A stretch of 64,000 nucleotides of DNA from Candidatus Fibrimonadaceae bacterium (GCA_031281345.1 JAITFN010000067.1:1-64000); one strand, 5' to 3'. Positions 34,446 to 43,801 are shown, counted from the first letter of the stretch. Notes: generated by a model not told the origin, from the sequence alone. A program made the numbers and translations.

Positions 34446-36302
34446 CTAACTGCCAATGCGCTGAATTTCGTCATCTATCTTTATCAAGGCACGGTCACTG
34501 GTGGTGAAATCCTGAGCTGTGATAAAGCTGGAAATCCCTAGGCTTTTTATCTTTTGGGAATATTTTTTCTTCAAAAAATTATTTATGCTGCTAGCATCCG
34601 CAAAACCCAGAACTTCAGCGGAAATTGCCCTTGCTTCGTCGTAATTCACGGAGCGGATTATTTTTTTGCATTCCATAATGCACCAAGAAGACATGGAAAG
34701 CTCATCCACCCCAAGCCCTACCAAAAGCAGGGTGCTCAATGGGTCAGATGCCATTTCGCCGCAAACGCTAACGGGTATGCCTTCTTTGTGGGCAGCCTCA
34801 ACCACCAATTTTATGGACCTTAAAACTGCTGGATGGTGCGGTTCGTATAAAGAGGCTATTTTTCCATTAGACCTGTCCACAGCTAGGGTGAATTGAATTA
34901 AATCGTTTGTGCCAATGCTCAAAAAGTCCACTCTTTTGGCAATTTCCTCAATAATTATAACAGCAGAGGGTATCTCTATCATGGCACCCAGCTCTACTTT
35001 GGTTATCGAAAGCCCTTCTGCCCTTAGCTCTGCAGAGCATTCCTCATAAATTTCCTTGGCTTTTTCAAGTTCGCCTATGCTGGAAATCATAGGGAACATT
35101 ATTTTTAAGTTGCCTCTACTGCCAGCTTCTATAAGAGCCTTCATCTGCGTTCTAAAAATATCCTTGCGGTCTAGGCAAAGCCTTATGGAACGCCAACCCA
35201 TGAATGGATTGGATTCAACCTCTGCATTCACCAAAGCCAGCATTTTATCGCCGCCAGCATCCAGCGTTCTTATGGTAACGGGCAGAGGGTCTAACTGGTT
35301 GACAACCTTGCTGTAAGCCTCTGCCTGCTCTTTCCTCGTTGGTAGAGCATTTCGCCCAAAGTAAAGAAATTCGCTACGATAAAGCCCAACTCCCGAGGCT
35401 CCAAAAGATGTTATTTCGCTCGCTTCTTCGTATCTCTCTATGTTTGCGTTTAATCTTATATACTTTCCATCCATTGTTATGGGTTCCAAGTCCCTCATGG
35501 TGAAAAGCTCTAATTTTTGGTTTTGAAAAACCTCTATTTGCTTTTTGTATTTGTTTATATCATTTTCATCGGGGTTGACTATAACTATTCCGTTGGTGCC
35601 GTCTAGTATAAGCAAGTCGTTTGATTTAATTGATTCAGATAAACTTCCAAGACCCATCACCGCTGGTATTTGCATTGAGCGGGCAAGTATAGAAACGTGG
35701 CTTGTTACACTGCCAGAATCTATGGCAAGTCCTAAAATCTTGCCCTTGTCGAAGTTCATAAGCATATTTGGGCCTATGGAAAACCCTGTGAGCACGGCTC
35801 CGCCTTCTTCAATTTCTTCTTGCAAAGCGAAATCGCTTTCGCTGCTGTTGAGGCATAGCAGCGTGCGGTTGTAAATATCTTTTAAATCTTGAGCGCGCTC
35901 TTTTAATATACCATCGCTGTTTTCAAAATTCTCTATTAAACTTTGCATTTTAAGATGAAAGGCATAACCAGCGTTCCATCTCTCGTCTCTTATCAAGGAA
36001 ATAACGCCGTCTATCAAGAGTGGGTCTTGCAAAATCATAAGGTGCGAATCGAAAATTTCTGAGTCTTTTTTGCTAACCGCTTGAAGCGTTATGTCGCGCA
36101 GGTTTGAAATTTCTTTTTTGACCTGCATAATCCCTTTGCGGAAAAAATCAATTTGGCTTGCCGTTCCTTCTCTTGAAATTTTATATTGCGAAACAACAAC
36201 TTTTTGGCGAACAATCAATTTTGTTTTTGCGATTACGTATCCAGGCGAGGCAGCCTGCCCGATGAACATTTTTCTTTGATTTGTTTCTTGTTTAGGTGGC
36301 AT
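34446..36302 (-). CDS. ptsI: PTS enzyme I (phosphoenolpyruvate-protein phosphotransferase)
   Basis: 618 residues. Autophosphorylation region GSVTSHVSILARSMQIPAVMG has the active His. PEP-binding domain motifs: GVGLYRSEFLYF, NPFMGWRSIRLCLDR, FLSIGTNDLIQFTLAVDRSN and VSVCGEMASDP with the catalytic Cys. It passes phosphate from PEP to HPr. ATG36302 overlaps the ptsH end by 11 nt; Met12 (36269) is an alternative start. No sugar-specific EII gene is nearby, so the system may be regulatory. Confidence 0.95.
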   Translation of the reverse strand: MPPKQETNQRKMFIGQAASPGYVIAKTKLIVRQKVVVSQYKISREGTASQIDFFRKGIMQVKKEISNLRDITLQAVSKKDSEIFDSHLMILQDPLLIDGVISLIRDERWNAGYAFHLKMQSLIENFENSDGILKERAQDLKDIYNRTLLCLNSSESDFALQEEIEEGGAVLTGFSIGPNMLMNFDKGKILGLAIDSGSVTSHVSILARSMQIPAVMGLGSLSESIKSNDLLILDGTNGIVIVNPDENDINKYKKQIEVFQNQKLELFTMRDLEPITMDGKYIRLNANIERYEEASEITSFGASGVGLYRSEFLYFGRNALPTRKEQAEAYSKVVNQLDPLPVTIRTLDAGGDKMLALVNAEVESNPFMGWRSIRLCLDRKDIFRTQMKALIEAGSRGNLKIMFPMISSIGELEKAKEIYEECSAELRAEGLSITKVELGAMIEIPSAVIIIEEIAKRVDFLSIGTNDLIQFTLAVDRSNGKIASLYEPHHPAVLRSIKLVVEAAHKEGIPVSVCGEMASDPLSTLLLVGLGVDELSMSSWCIMECKKIIRSVNYDEARAISAEVLGFADASSINNFLKKKYSQKIKSLGISSFITAQDFTTSDRALIKIDDEIQRIGS

Positions 36303-36564
36303 CTTCGTAGAATTTATTATTGAACAACTCTGTTAAGTCGTCCGCGGTTTTTTGCTCATCGGGGCCATTTATTATAAACTCAACTTCTGCGCCTGGTTCA
36401 ATGGCAAGCATCATTAAGTTCAAAATAGATTTTGCATTTACCTTTTGACCGGAATACAAAAGATCTACCGAGCTTTGCGCAGAGCTTGCTATATTGACTA
36501 TGTGTCCGGCAGGCCGGGCATGAATTCCAAGCGTGTTTTGTACTATTAGTTTGTGGTGTATCAT
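36292..36564 (-). CDS. ptsH: Phosphocarrier protein HPr
   Basis: 90 residues. The phosphorylatable His lies in NTLGIHARPAG near residue 15, and KSILNLMMLAIEPG carries the regulatory Ser seen in HPr proteins subject to HPr kinase. Located between an MCE-family gene (11 nt upstream) and ptsI. Confidence 0.95.
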   Translation of the reverse strand: MIHHKLIVQNTLGIHARPAGHIVNIASSAQSSVDLLYSGQKVNAKSILNLMMLAIEPGAEVEFIINGPDEQKTADDLTELFNNKFYEDAT

Positions 36565-36575
36565 AGAGTTTGTCC

Positions 36576-37484
36576 TTAGAAGAAGCTTATGTTGATATCC
36601 AGACCGTCTTTTATTATAAGGCGAAATAGACTATCTGCCGAGTGTACAGTTGTAGATAAATCATCGTGCAGTTTGCGGTCGTTGAGCAATATGCCAAGCG
36701 TGTTGTTTTTGGATTCTAACTTGCCAGTTAAAGCCAAAACCCTTTGCACCGCAGTGTCTGCTTCGTATAATAAAATGTTTGTGTTGCCTAGCAGACCGTT
36801 TGCATCTGCTACGAGTTTTTTTAACGGCTCTTTGTTTTCGTCTAAAATATCGTTTACCTTTCTTGTTGCTCCAGATAGCCCCGCTAAACTACCTTGCAAC
36901 GCAGGCTCTGCTCTTTGAACTAGGTTGTTTGCCTGGTCTTCAAGGTCTTCGGCTTTTTCCAAAATGCGCCTAAATCTATCTCTAAAATCTTGGGTGGCTA
37001 AGGTGGAATCCAGAATTGTGTGCGCAACATTCATTATTATCCTTGCGCTATCCAAAACTTCACCAGCCATTCCCATAACCTCTGCTATACCAGCATCAAA
37101 AGACCCTTTTATAGTATCGCCTGCAGAAAAATACTTTGCGGAATCACCGAGCAGCATTCCAATTTGCCGCTCTCCCAAAAGCCCTATATTCTGTACCCTT
37201 ATATCCGAATCTACTGGAATTTTAATATCGCTTCTAACGGAAACCTTCACCAAAACGCCATTTTTGTGCAAAGCTATGTTGTTTACCTTGCCGAGCTTTA
37301 CCCCGTTTATTTTAACGGGATCATCTTGGGCAAGAGTGCTAACTTGGTTAAATCGCAGATGGTAGGTTAAAAAAGTTTCACGCGGGTCTTTGTCGTTTAA
37401 AAAGAATATGCCAAAAATAAGGATTGCAACAGCTACAACTATTACAAGGCCCACAATCAAGTAAAGAGTGTGGTCCTTTTTCAC
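36576..37484 (-). CDS. MCE/MlaD-family lipid-transport protein
   Basis: 302 residues: one N-terminal membrane helix (YLIVGLVIVVAVAILIFGIF), then an MCE domain (VSTLAQDDPVKINGVKLGKV, RVQNIGLLGERQIGMLLGDS) and a helical C-terminal half that is probably coiled coil. MlaD-like proteins bind lipids in inner-to-outer membrane transport. The usual MlaE permease and MlaF ATPase are not adjacent; an operon partner could lie outside the window. Confidence 0.88.
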   Translation of the reverse strand: MKKDHTLYLIVGLVIVVAVAILIFGIFFLNDKDPRETFLTYHLRFNQVSTLAQDDPVKINGVKLGKVNNIALHKNGVLVKVSVRSDIKIPVDSDIRVQNIGLLGERQIGMLLGDSAKYFSAGDTIKGSFDAGIAEVMGMAGEVLDSARIIMNVAHTILDSTLATQDFRDRFRRILEKAEDLEDQANNLVQRAEPALQGSLAGLSGATRKVNDILDENKEPLKKLVADANGLLGNTNILLYEADTAVQRVLALTGKLESKNNTLGILLNDRKLHDDLSTTVHSADSLFRLIIKDGLDINISFF

Positions 37485-37534
37485 AGAATAAACCTCAGGG
37501 AACGCATATAGTTAGGATAATTTAGAAAAAATTT

Positions 37535-37673
37535 CCGTGCCTGTCCAAAAGCTTTGCCAAGAAAACAGGCATTGTTAGGAAATTTTTAATGTCCGCAGGA
37601 CAGCCCGTAGGGCGAACCCTGCCCACGAAGTGAAAATGGCAGGGTGAGTAAAAAAATGGCAGGGTGAGTAAAA
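37535..37673 (+). repeat. Dispersed repeat family C, copy 1 (REP-like, expanded)
   Basis: CCGTGCCTGTCCAAAAGC and AAGAAAACAGGCATTGTT form one hairpin; ACCCTGCCCACGAAGTG and AAATGGCAGGGTG form the second. Here about 40 nt are inserted between the two stems and the tail AAAATGGCAGGGTGAGTAAA is repeated. It occupies most of the 190-nt gap between MCE and the epimerase. Confidence 0.85.
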
Positions 37674-37675
37674 TT

Positions 37676-38566
37676 CTAAACCCCGAAATTCCACCTTAAA
37701 TGGTCATATATAAAATCATTCCCATTGAATTTCAATCCAAAAAATTTCTCTATTTTTTCCAAAGAGAATAAAAGTGGGTCGCTGCCCCAGCCTTTGTTTT
37801 CTTCTTCAATGGTGGCTTTTGTGCCTGGACGCATTTTAATGGCTTGCTCGGCTATGCTTTTCCAGCTTATCCATTCCGTGCCAAGACCAAAAAAAATTTC
37901 TTCATTTAAATCGCTTTTGAGAACTGAGGAATATAGCATTGCAAGCTGTGAGGCGTGGATAAATTGGGTTCCATCGTTTTTGGTTAAGTGAACAACTCCG
38001 TTTTCTTTTACCGCTTGCGTTATGTTGAAAAATCTGCGGTCGGGTTGGGTTACTCCGTCTGGGAAAGCCAATTGCCCAAATGTGTAGCCTGGGCGAATTA
38101 TATTTCGCTTCATTTTTGAATTTGCCCCAAGAACATAAGCTTCGCCTGCTGCTTTTGTTGCGCCGTATAAATCCACCGGCTTGCAAACCATTTCTTCATT
38201 TGAATTGTGGCGAATTTTGCCAAGTGCTGCCGTGCTTGAAGTGTAAATGAATTTTTCGCAGCCGGCATTTGCGGCAAACTCCAAAAGCTGAACGGTTGCT
38301 GTGGTATCTTTTGCGAGCATTTCAAGAGGAGTTTCACCCCAGCCAAGTGCAATGTGAACGCAGGCGTCGCAGCCATCCAAGCCTTTTTTTATAGCCTCTG
38401 AGTCCAGCAAGCCCGCGTGAATCATTTTAACATTTTCGTGTTTTGCAAGGCTTGGGATTTTATCTGGATTTCTCGCCAAAATTTTTAATGAGTGCCCTTG
38501 TTCCAAAAATTCTTTTGCAACAAAATGCCCTATAAAACCTGTGCCACCTGTCAAAAAAATTTTCAT
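37676..38566 (-). CDS. NAD(P)-dependent epimerase/dehydratase (extended SDR)
   Basis: 296 residues. The nucleotide-binding motif GGTGFIGHFVAKEF is at the N-terminus. Active-site Ser/Thr in IYTSSTAALGK and the YxxxK pair in LYGATKAAGEAYVLG are present. Family members act on nucleotide sugars or flavonol-like substrates; the substrate cannot be named here. It lies 1 nt after the cutA stop and is probably co-transcribed. Confidence 0.85.
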   Translation of the reverse strand: MKIFLTGGTGFIGHFVAKEFLEQGHSLKILARNPDKIPSLAKHENVKMIHAGLLDSEAIKKGLDGCDACVHIALGWGETPLEMLAKDTTATVQLLEFAANAGCEKFIYTSSTAALGKIRHNSNEEMVCKPVDLYGATKAAGEAYVLGANSKMKRNIIRPGYTFGQLAFPDGVTQPDRRFFNITQAVKENGVVHLTKNDGTQFIHASQLAMLYSSVLKSDLNEEIFFGLGTEWISWKSIAEQAIKMRPGTKATIEEENKGWGSDPLLFSLEKIEKFFGLKFNGNDFIYDHLRWNFGV

Positions 38567-38567
38567 T

Positions 38568-38894
38568 TCAAGTCCCTTTGTTTATTATGCAGTTTTCCAT
38601 CCATTCAAAGTAAGGAGCATAAGCTCCAACTCCCTTGAAAAACAAAATTTCTGGAAGCTCGTAAGGGTGCCTTTCCAAAATGGCTTTTTCCAAAGCCTCG
38701 TGGTGATAGGTTGGCGCTTTGCAAATTAGCAACACCTCGTTTTCTTCTTCTATTTTGCCTTTCCATCTGTAAATGGAATTTATCGGCATAATCTGAACGC
38801 AGGCAGCAAAGCGGCTTTCTACTAGTTCCTTTGCCATTTTCTTTGCGCTTTCCATATTCGGCATTGTTGTTGTGCACATCATCGGGTGAGACAT
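38568..38894 (-). CDS. cutA: CutA1 divalent-cation tolerance protein
   Basis: 108 residues, full length for the trimeric CutA1 family: CTTTMPNMESAKKMAKELVE, RFAACVQIMPINSIYRWKGK and HPYELPEILFFKGVGAY. Despite the name, the cellular role is poorly defined. ATG38894 follows a strong SD (AAGGAGAAAAAT), better than the ORF start at 38924. Confidence 0.93.
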   Translation of the reverse strand: MSHPMMCTTTMPNMESAKKMAKELVESRFAACVQIMPINSIYRWKGKIEEENEVLLICKAPTYHHEALEKAILERHPYELPEILFFKGVGAYAPYFEWMENCIINKGT

Positions 38895-38913
38895 ATTTTT
38901 CTCCTTACTATGT

Positions 38914-39297
38914 TTACCAAACACACGCTACAGGGTATAAATGAATATTTTCATCACGAGTTATCAATTTCATATTTTCAGAAATCGCAGTTGCTGTTAA
39001 AATTCTATCAAATGGGTCTTTGTGAAAATTTTCCAACTGTTCCAATTTGAAGATATAATTTTGATTTATATTCAACAATTTGAAACCATTTTTATAAATC
39101 AAATCCAAAAAACCTTTAGCCTTTCCGTCAAATTTTAGTTTATTCAAACTAACTTTTATAGATAATTCCCAAACAGAAACAATGCTTGCATATTTTTGAT
39201 TATTTGTATCTAGAATAATCTGTCTAGCATTTTCAGATAAATCTAAATCTCCATTGAAAAACCAGATAAGAGTATGGGTGTCCAATAAATATTTCAT
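38914..39297 (-). CDS. PIN-domain toxin (VapC-like)
   Basis: 127 residues. PIN acidic residues are in YLLDTHTLIWFFNGD, ASIVSVWELSIKVSL, and HKDPFDRILTATAISENMKL plus ITRDENI. It resembles the toxin at 44178 (both have FHxDPFDR), so these are paralogues. It overlaps its antitoxin by 1 nt. Confidence 0.9.
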   Translation of the reverse strand: MKYLLDTHTLIWFFNGDLDLSENARQIILDTNNQKYASIVSVWELSIKVSLNKLKFDGKAKGFLDLIYKNGFKLLNINQNYIFKLEQLENFHKDPFDRILTATAISENMKLITRDENIHLYPVACVW

Positions 39298-39497
39298 TAC
39301 ATATATTCCTTAAAGCAATCCAGAGGAGCATCGAAATCGCTTGCCATTTGGAATTGTCCTTTTGCACAACCGAATATAGGTTTAAGCTCCTGTTCTTCTA
39401 TGGGAAAAAGCAATATTTCAATGGTTGAACCAATATAATCCCTAGGTACAGACAAGGTTATTTGCTCTTTTTCGGCTTTACATATTGTTCTAACCAT
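39297..39497 (-). CDS. Antitoxin of a VapBC-type module
   Basis: 66 residues. The N-terminal half (ITLSVPRDYIGSTIEILLFP) matches the antitoxin at 9210, while the C-terminal half (FGCAKGQFQMASDFDAPLDC then FKEYM) matches the end of the antitoxin at 43953. It reads as a natural chimera of the two types. SD GGAG precedes ATG39497, and a TTTTCTACATT box lies 26 nt upstream. Confidence 0.85.
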   Translation of the reverse strand: MVRTICKAEKEQITLSVPRDYIGSTIEILLFPIEEQELKPIFGCAKGQFQMASDFDAPLDCFKEYM

Positions 39498-39523
39498 AAA
39501 AACTCCAAAAACTTCTTATTAAG

Positions 39524-39534
39524 AATGTAGAAAA
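39524..39534 (-). promoter_or_regulatory. Predicted promoter box for the TA module at 38914-39497
   Basis: Minus-strand TTTTCTACATT, 26 nt before the antitoxin ATG, with a TTGGAG leader between. Confidence 0.5.
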
Positions 39535-39568
39535 TGTTGTCTGGTATTAACTTACTATATTTATATAC

Positions 39569-40948
39569 ATGGATAATAATAATGATGCAAGCAATTCAAA
39601 TATAGGACGGCGCGACTTTATTAAATTGGTGGGTGCTGGTGCTGCACTTGCTGCTTTAAGCGGTTGCGGTTCAAAGGATGGTTCTGCAAAGCAGGGAAAG
39701 GAGCCTACCGGAGAAATGACCTACAGAGTTGACCCCAAAAATGGAAACCACGTTTCTCTTTTAGGTTATGGTTGCATGAGATATCCGCGTATGCCCAAAT
39801 CGCAAGACTTAGCCACAGAAAACAACCTTGACCAAGAAGCTATCAACAGATCCATAGACTACGCCATTGAACACGGAGTGAATTATTTTGACACATCTCC
39901 GCTTTACTGCAAAGGTTTTTCCGAAAAAGCCACCGGCATCGCACTGAGCCGCCACCCACGCAATAAATATTTCATAGCTACCAAAATGTCTAACCGCAAC
40001 CAGCACAGCAGCCGCGAAGCATCGCTTGCTATGTATAAACGCTCATTTGAAGATTTAAAAACAGATTATATTGATTATTACCTCGTTCACAATGTTGGCA
40101 CATTTGAAGCACTGAAAGAACGCTATATAGATAACGGCATTATGGACTTTTTGCTACAAGAGCGTGAGTCTGGGCGAATACGCAGCCTTGGGTGGTCTTT
40201 TCACGGAGACGGCGAGTTTTTTGATTATATGGCGCTTAAATACCCTTGGGATTTTGTGATGATTCAGCTCAATTATTTTGACTGGGACATGACCGCCGAT
40301 TCAAAACGCACCAATGTAAGCGCCAAACACCAATACGACCTGCTCACAGAACACAACATTCCCATTGTGATAATGGAACCTCTTTTGGGTGGTCGCTTGG
40401 CAAAGCCGCATTACAAAGCACGTGCCGCTATGACTCAATTAAATCCAGAAGCAAGTGCTGCTTCTTGGGCGTTTCGCTTTGCGGGAAGTTTCCCAAACGT
40501 GATTACGGTGCTCAGCGGAATGACCTTTATGGAACACTTGCAAGATAATTTGAGTACTTATTCTCCGCTTGTGCCATTAAATGAAAGCGAAAGGGATATG
40601 CTGTTAAAAGTTTCGCAAGTTATGCTTGAATACAGAAACATAAACTGCACGCAGTGCCAGTATTGCATGCCCTGCCCCTATGGTCTTGACATTCCCGAAA
40701 TAATCGCGCACTACAACCGCTGCCTCAACGAAGGCAATTTCCCAGACGACAAGCAAAGCGAAGATTACAAAAGAGCGCGCCGCGCCTTCCTCGTTGGATT
40801 AGACCGCAAAATTGATTCTGTGCGCCAAGCAAGTAGATGCACGAATTGCAAAAAATGCGTTCCCAACTGCCCGCAGAATATAAAAATTCCTGAAGAGATG
40901 CAGCGTATAGATAGATTTGTGGAAAACTTGAAAATGGACATTGTTTAG
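39569..40948 (+). CDS. Tat-exported aldo/keto reductase with a ferredoxin domain
   Basis: 459 residues. Twin-arginine signal GRRDFIKLVGAGAALAALSG is followed by a lipobox-like GC, so it may be lipid-anchored. An aldo/keto reductase barrel follows (LGYGCMRYPRMP, VNYFDTSPLYCKGFSEKATG, YYLVHNVG). The C-terminus holds Cys motifs CTQCQYCMPCPYG and CTNCKKCVPNCP for iron-sulfur clusters. TATATT ends 7 nt before ATG39569 with no SD, so the mRNA may be leaderless. It forms a pair with the downstream membrane polyferredoxin, which could deliver electrons. Confidence 0.88.
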   Translation: MDNNNDASNSNIGRRDFIKLVGAGAALAALSGCGSKDGSAKQGKEPTGEMTYRVDPKNGNHVSLLGYGCMRYPRMPKSQDLATENNLDQEAINRSIDYAIEHGVNYFDTSPLYCKGFSEKATGIALSRHPRNKYFIATKMSNRNQHSSREASLAMYKRSFEDLKTDYIDYYLVHNVGTFEALKERYIDNGIMDFLLQERESGRIRSLGWSFHGDGEFFDYMALKYPWDFVMIQLNYFDWDMTADSKRTNVSAKHQYDLLTEHNIPIVIMEPLLGGRLAKPHYKARAAMTQLNPEASAASWAFRFAGSFPNVITVLSGMTFMEHLQDNLSTYSPLVPLNESERDMLLKVSQVMLEYRNINCTQCQYCMPCPYGLDIPEIIAHYNRCLNEGNFPDDKQSEDYKRARRAFLVGLDRKIDSVRQASRCTNCKKCVPNCPQNIKIPEEMQRIDRFVENLKMDIV

Positions 40949-40958
40949 GGGAATACTT

Positions 40959-42410
40959 ATGCTTCCAATAATCTGCTTTATTTCCATAACCTTGCTCTTC
41001 TTGGATTTTACCGGAACCGTGCACGCTTATTTGGGTTGGGTTGCAAAAATGCAATTTGTTCCGGCAGTTTTTGCCTCTAACGTTGTTATTGCCCTTGCCA
41101 TAGTATTCCTAACCCTGCTTTTTGGGCGCTTTTATTGTTCTATGCTCTGCCCGCTTGGTTTTTTTCAAGACATAGTTTCTTTTAAAACTAGTTTTTCTTA
41201 CAAAAAGCCGCGCAAAGGCTTTGTAATTTTGCGTTACGCATTGCTTGCAGGTTTTATAGCAACCGCATTACTTGGTGGCGGTCTTGTTTCTGTGCTTGAA
41301 CCTTATAGTGCTTATGGAAGAATTGTCTCGCAAATTTTTGGACCCATTTACAAATTCGGAAACAATTTGCTCGCTTATTTTTCGGAACATATAGGCAGTT
41401 ATGCCTTTTATTCTGTGGATGTATGGGTGAAAAGCTTGACCTCTTTTGTTCTTGCTATTTTAACTCTTGTAGGAATATCTATTTTTGCATACAAAAGCGG
41501 ACGTGGATATTGCAACACAATTTGCCCCGTTGGTACCTTTCTAGGTTTGCTATCAAAATATTCCTTTGTAAAACTCCGCATAGACCTCTCCAAATGCAAG
41601 CATTGCGATTTATGTTCTAAAAAATGCATTTCATCTTGCATTGATACAGAAAAGGGAAAAATAGATTATACCCGCTGCGTAACTTGTTTGAAATGTGTAA
41701 AAGCTTGCCCAACAAAAGCTATTTCATACTCCAAGCCTTTTAAAAAATCTGTGCAAAAAGAAGCGGAAATTTTAAGCGAAAGCGGCGCACATCGGCGCAA
41801 TATCTTTGTTGGTTCTACCATTGCGGCATTGAGTTGTGCCACCAAATTACAAGCCGGTAGTGGAGACGGAGGATTAACCGAATTAAAAGACAAAAAAGTC
41901 CCAAACCGCAAAAGACCGATAGTTCCGGCGGGTGCAGGAAGTTTCAAACATTTCCACGACCATTGCTTAGGTTGCCAGTTGTGCGCTTCTGTTTGCCCAA
42001 ACAATGTGTTGTCCAACAAAGCCTATGGATCCACAAAACCAAATATGTCTTATGAACGCGGCTATTGCAGACCGGAATGCGTTAAGTGTTCTGAGGTTTG
42101 CCCAACCGGAGCAATAAAGCCTATCACAAGAGCCGAAAAATCTTCCATACAAATAGGCTGTGCCGTATGGAACAAGGATCTTTGCATTGTAAATACAGAC
42201 AAAGTGGCTTGCGACTTATGCTCGCGCAAGTGCCCAAGTGCTGCGATAGCTATGATACCACCAAGCGCAGATGCCCCGCCAGATGCTCCAAAAATCCCGA
42301 TGATAGATACAGAACGCTGCATTGGTTGCGGTGCTTGCGAGCATTTATGCCCCGCCCGCCCGCATAGCGCAATTGTTGTGGAAGGTGTTGAGGTTCATAG
42401 GGTGGTGTAA
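40959..42410 (+). CDS. NapH/CcoG-like membrane polyferredoxin
   Basis: 483 residues. About five N-terminal membrane helices with the NapH-type motif RFYCSMLCPLGFFQD and a second GRGYCNTICPVGTFLG. Several 4Fe-4S motifs follow (CKHCDLCSKKC, CVTCLKCVKACP, CLGCQLCASVCP, CIGCGACEHLCP). A mid-protein Arg/Arg-like stretch (RRNIFVGSTIAAL) precedes the last clusters. It probably moves electrons from the quinone pool or cytoplasm to the exported reductase. ATG40959 with SD AGGGGA is preferred over TTG40941. Convergent with and overlapping vanY by 16 nt. Confidence 0.85.
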   Translation: MLPIICFISITLLFLDFTGTVHAYLGWVAKMQFVPAVFASNVVIALAIVFLTLLFGRFYCSMLCPLGFFQDIVSFKTSFSYKKPRKGFVILRYALLAGFIATALLGGGLVSVLEPYSAYGRIVSQIFGPIYKFGNNLLAYFSEHIGSYAFYSVDVWVKSLTSFVLAILTLVGISIFAYKSGRGYCNTICPVGTFLGLLSKYSFVKLRIDLSKCKHCDLCSKKCISSCIDTEKGKIDYTRCVTCLKCVKACPTKAISYSKPFKKSVQKEAEILSESGAHRRNIFVGSTIAALSCATKLQAGSGDGGLTELKDKKVPNRKRPIVPAGAGSFKHFHDHCLGCQLCASVCPNNVLSNKAYGSTKPNMSYERGYCRPECVKCSEVCPTGAIKPITRAEKSSIQIGCAVWNKDLCIVNTDKVACDLCSRKCPSAAIAMIPPSADAPPDAPKIPMIDTERCIGCGACEHLCPARPHSAIVVEGVEVHRVV

Positions 42411-43015
42411 CTAAAATAACACACCACGTGTTTTTCTAAAATCCAGTCCAAATTTTCTAGAATTTGGGGTAGCAATAATATATCACTTTTTTCCAAACGC
42501 TCGGTTAGATTTTCTGGCGTGAAATTTTCCTCAATTTTTTTGGATTCGGGCACATAGCTCAAATGCCAAGGCTCCTGTTGCACCCTGCCTATGCCCGGCA
42601 AAAAAACCCGCCTGAATCCAAAGGAATTTCCGCTTTCAATTTGAGAATCCAGCCATTTGTGAAATTTTCCAAAAACCCCAAAAGATTCTTCCAAACTTAG
42701 CTCTGCCTCATAGCCTTCTGGAACTGCAGCCGCATCTATAACATCGATATCTGTACCCCATTCGTGCCTGCTGGTACCGGGCAAGGCACTCCAAAGCAAA
42801 ATCGCTTTCATACATTCCAAATCGGAAAGTTCGTCTCTATTTAGCGGTTTTCCCATTTCGTCTAAAATTTTTCTTTTTCCCAAAGCCTTCTCATTCCAAA
42901 TCAAAAGCTGCCTCTCAAAGCTGCGCCAACCGCTTTCAATTTTAGGTTCAAAGCCCTGCTTTCTTGCTTCTGCGCAAAAATTTTCAAATGCGTTCAATGT
43001 CTCGGGTTTTAGCAC
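42395..43015 (-). CDS. VanY-type D-alanyl-D-alanine carboxypeptidase
   Basis: 206 residues with zinc ligands in SRHEWGTDIDVID (His, Asp) and EPWHLSYVPE (His), the VanY/peptidase M15 signature. No signal peptide is seen, so its location is uncertain; it may act on cytoplasmic or recycled peptides or start further upstream. It lies 2 nt after the DUF3450 gene stop. Confidence 0.88.
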   Translation of the reverse strand: MLKPETLNAFENFCAEARKQGFEPKIESGWRSFERQLLIWNEKALGKRKILDEMGKPLNRDELSDLECMKAILLWSALPGTSRHEWGTDIDVIDAAAVPEGYEAELSLEESFGVFGKFHKWLDSQIESGNSFGFRRVFLPGIGRVQQEPWHLSYVPESKKIEENFTPENLTERLEKSDILLLPQILENLDWILEKHVVCYFSYTTL

Positions 43016-43017
43016 TG

Positions 43018-43779
43018 CTACCTTGAAATTGGAACAGGCGAGAGTTTAGGGGCTGTTTTGCCTTCTGCCACACGCATAGTTTCTTTTATGGCTGTACGGA
43101 GCGCAAAATTTTCTCCGGCATTTTCCCATTTTCCGGTTTTGTTGTTCAGCCATAAAACAGTTTCTCCGTTTTGGCTTGTGAAAATTGAAGCAACCGTGCC
43201 ATAGCGAAAAAATTTGCCTGCTATCATTTTGCCGTCTAAATCCAAATTACCATTCCAAGTTTCGGCGGTGTAGCCAAGCCGAACCCTATCGAGCATAACT
43301 TCCCAAACCCTGCCAAAAGCCGCCTCGGAACTTATGAGGGATTTTTTGAGTTGCGAAGAAATTTCACGCAAGGCATCTGCGGCTTCGCTGTTTTTATATG
43401 GAAAACCGCTTTCCACAAATAACGCCAGAGTATCTATTGTTTTTGCCAAATCTTCGCTGTATTTTACCTTGCGTGTTTCAAAATAGCGAGTGGCTCCAAG
43501 TGCTTTTTGCCTTGCCCCTTTGAGTTTTTCTATTTCCGCTTTAAGCGAATCTATTTGCCCAAGCAATTCCTTTTCTTGATTTTCCAAAGCCGCGGTTTTT
43601 TGCCTTGCATTTGCAACAAAATCTGTGTGCCGTTTTGCTTCTGCCTGCGTTAAGTTTTTTTCCCTTTCCGTTTCTGCATTCACGGTCTTTATATTGCGGC
43701 GAATTTCTGCAACGCTGTTATCTTGCGCAAACAGCAGGGTGTTTGCGAGGGCAAGGGTGAGGAAAAGGAGGCAACGCAT
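43018..43779 (-). CDS. DUF3450-family exported coiled-coil protein
   Basis: 253 residues. Signal peptide ends LLFAQ. A long coiled coil (about 25-110, ENQEKELLGQIDSLKAEIEK) precedes a domain with VWEVMLDRVRLGYTAETWNG and FFRYGTVASIFTSQNG, matching DUF3450, usually linked to TonB/ExbB systems. TACATT ends 6 nt before ATG43779 with no SD; leaderless mRNA is likely. The longer ORF reaches into repeat C and is rejected. Confidence 0.85.
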   Translation of the reverse strand: MRCLLFLTLALANTLLFAQDNSVAEIRRNIKTVNAETEREKNLTQAEAKRHTDFVANARQKTAALENQEKELLGQIDSLKAEIEKLKGARQKALGATRYFETRKVKYSEDLAKTIDTLALFVESGFPYKNSEAADALREISSQLKKSLISSEAAFGRVWEVMLDRVRLGYTAETWNGNLDLDGKMIAGKFFRYGTVASIFTSQNGETVLWLNNKTGKWENAGENFALRTAIKETMRVAEGKTAPKLSPVPISR

Positions 43780-43785
43780 AGAGGT

Positions 43786-43796
43786 AATGTAGAAAA
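43786..43796 (-). promoter_or_regulatory. Predicted promoter box for the DUF3450-vanY unit
   Basis: Minus-strand TTTTCTACATT, 6 nt before ATG43779. Repeat C copy 2 starts a few bases behind it. Confidence 0.55.
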
Positions 43797-43801
43797 AATT
43801 T

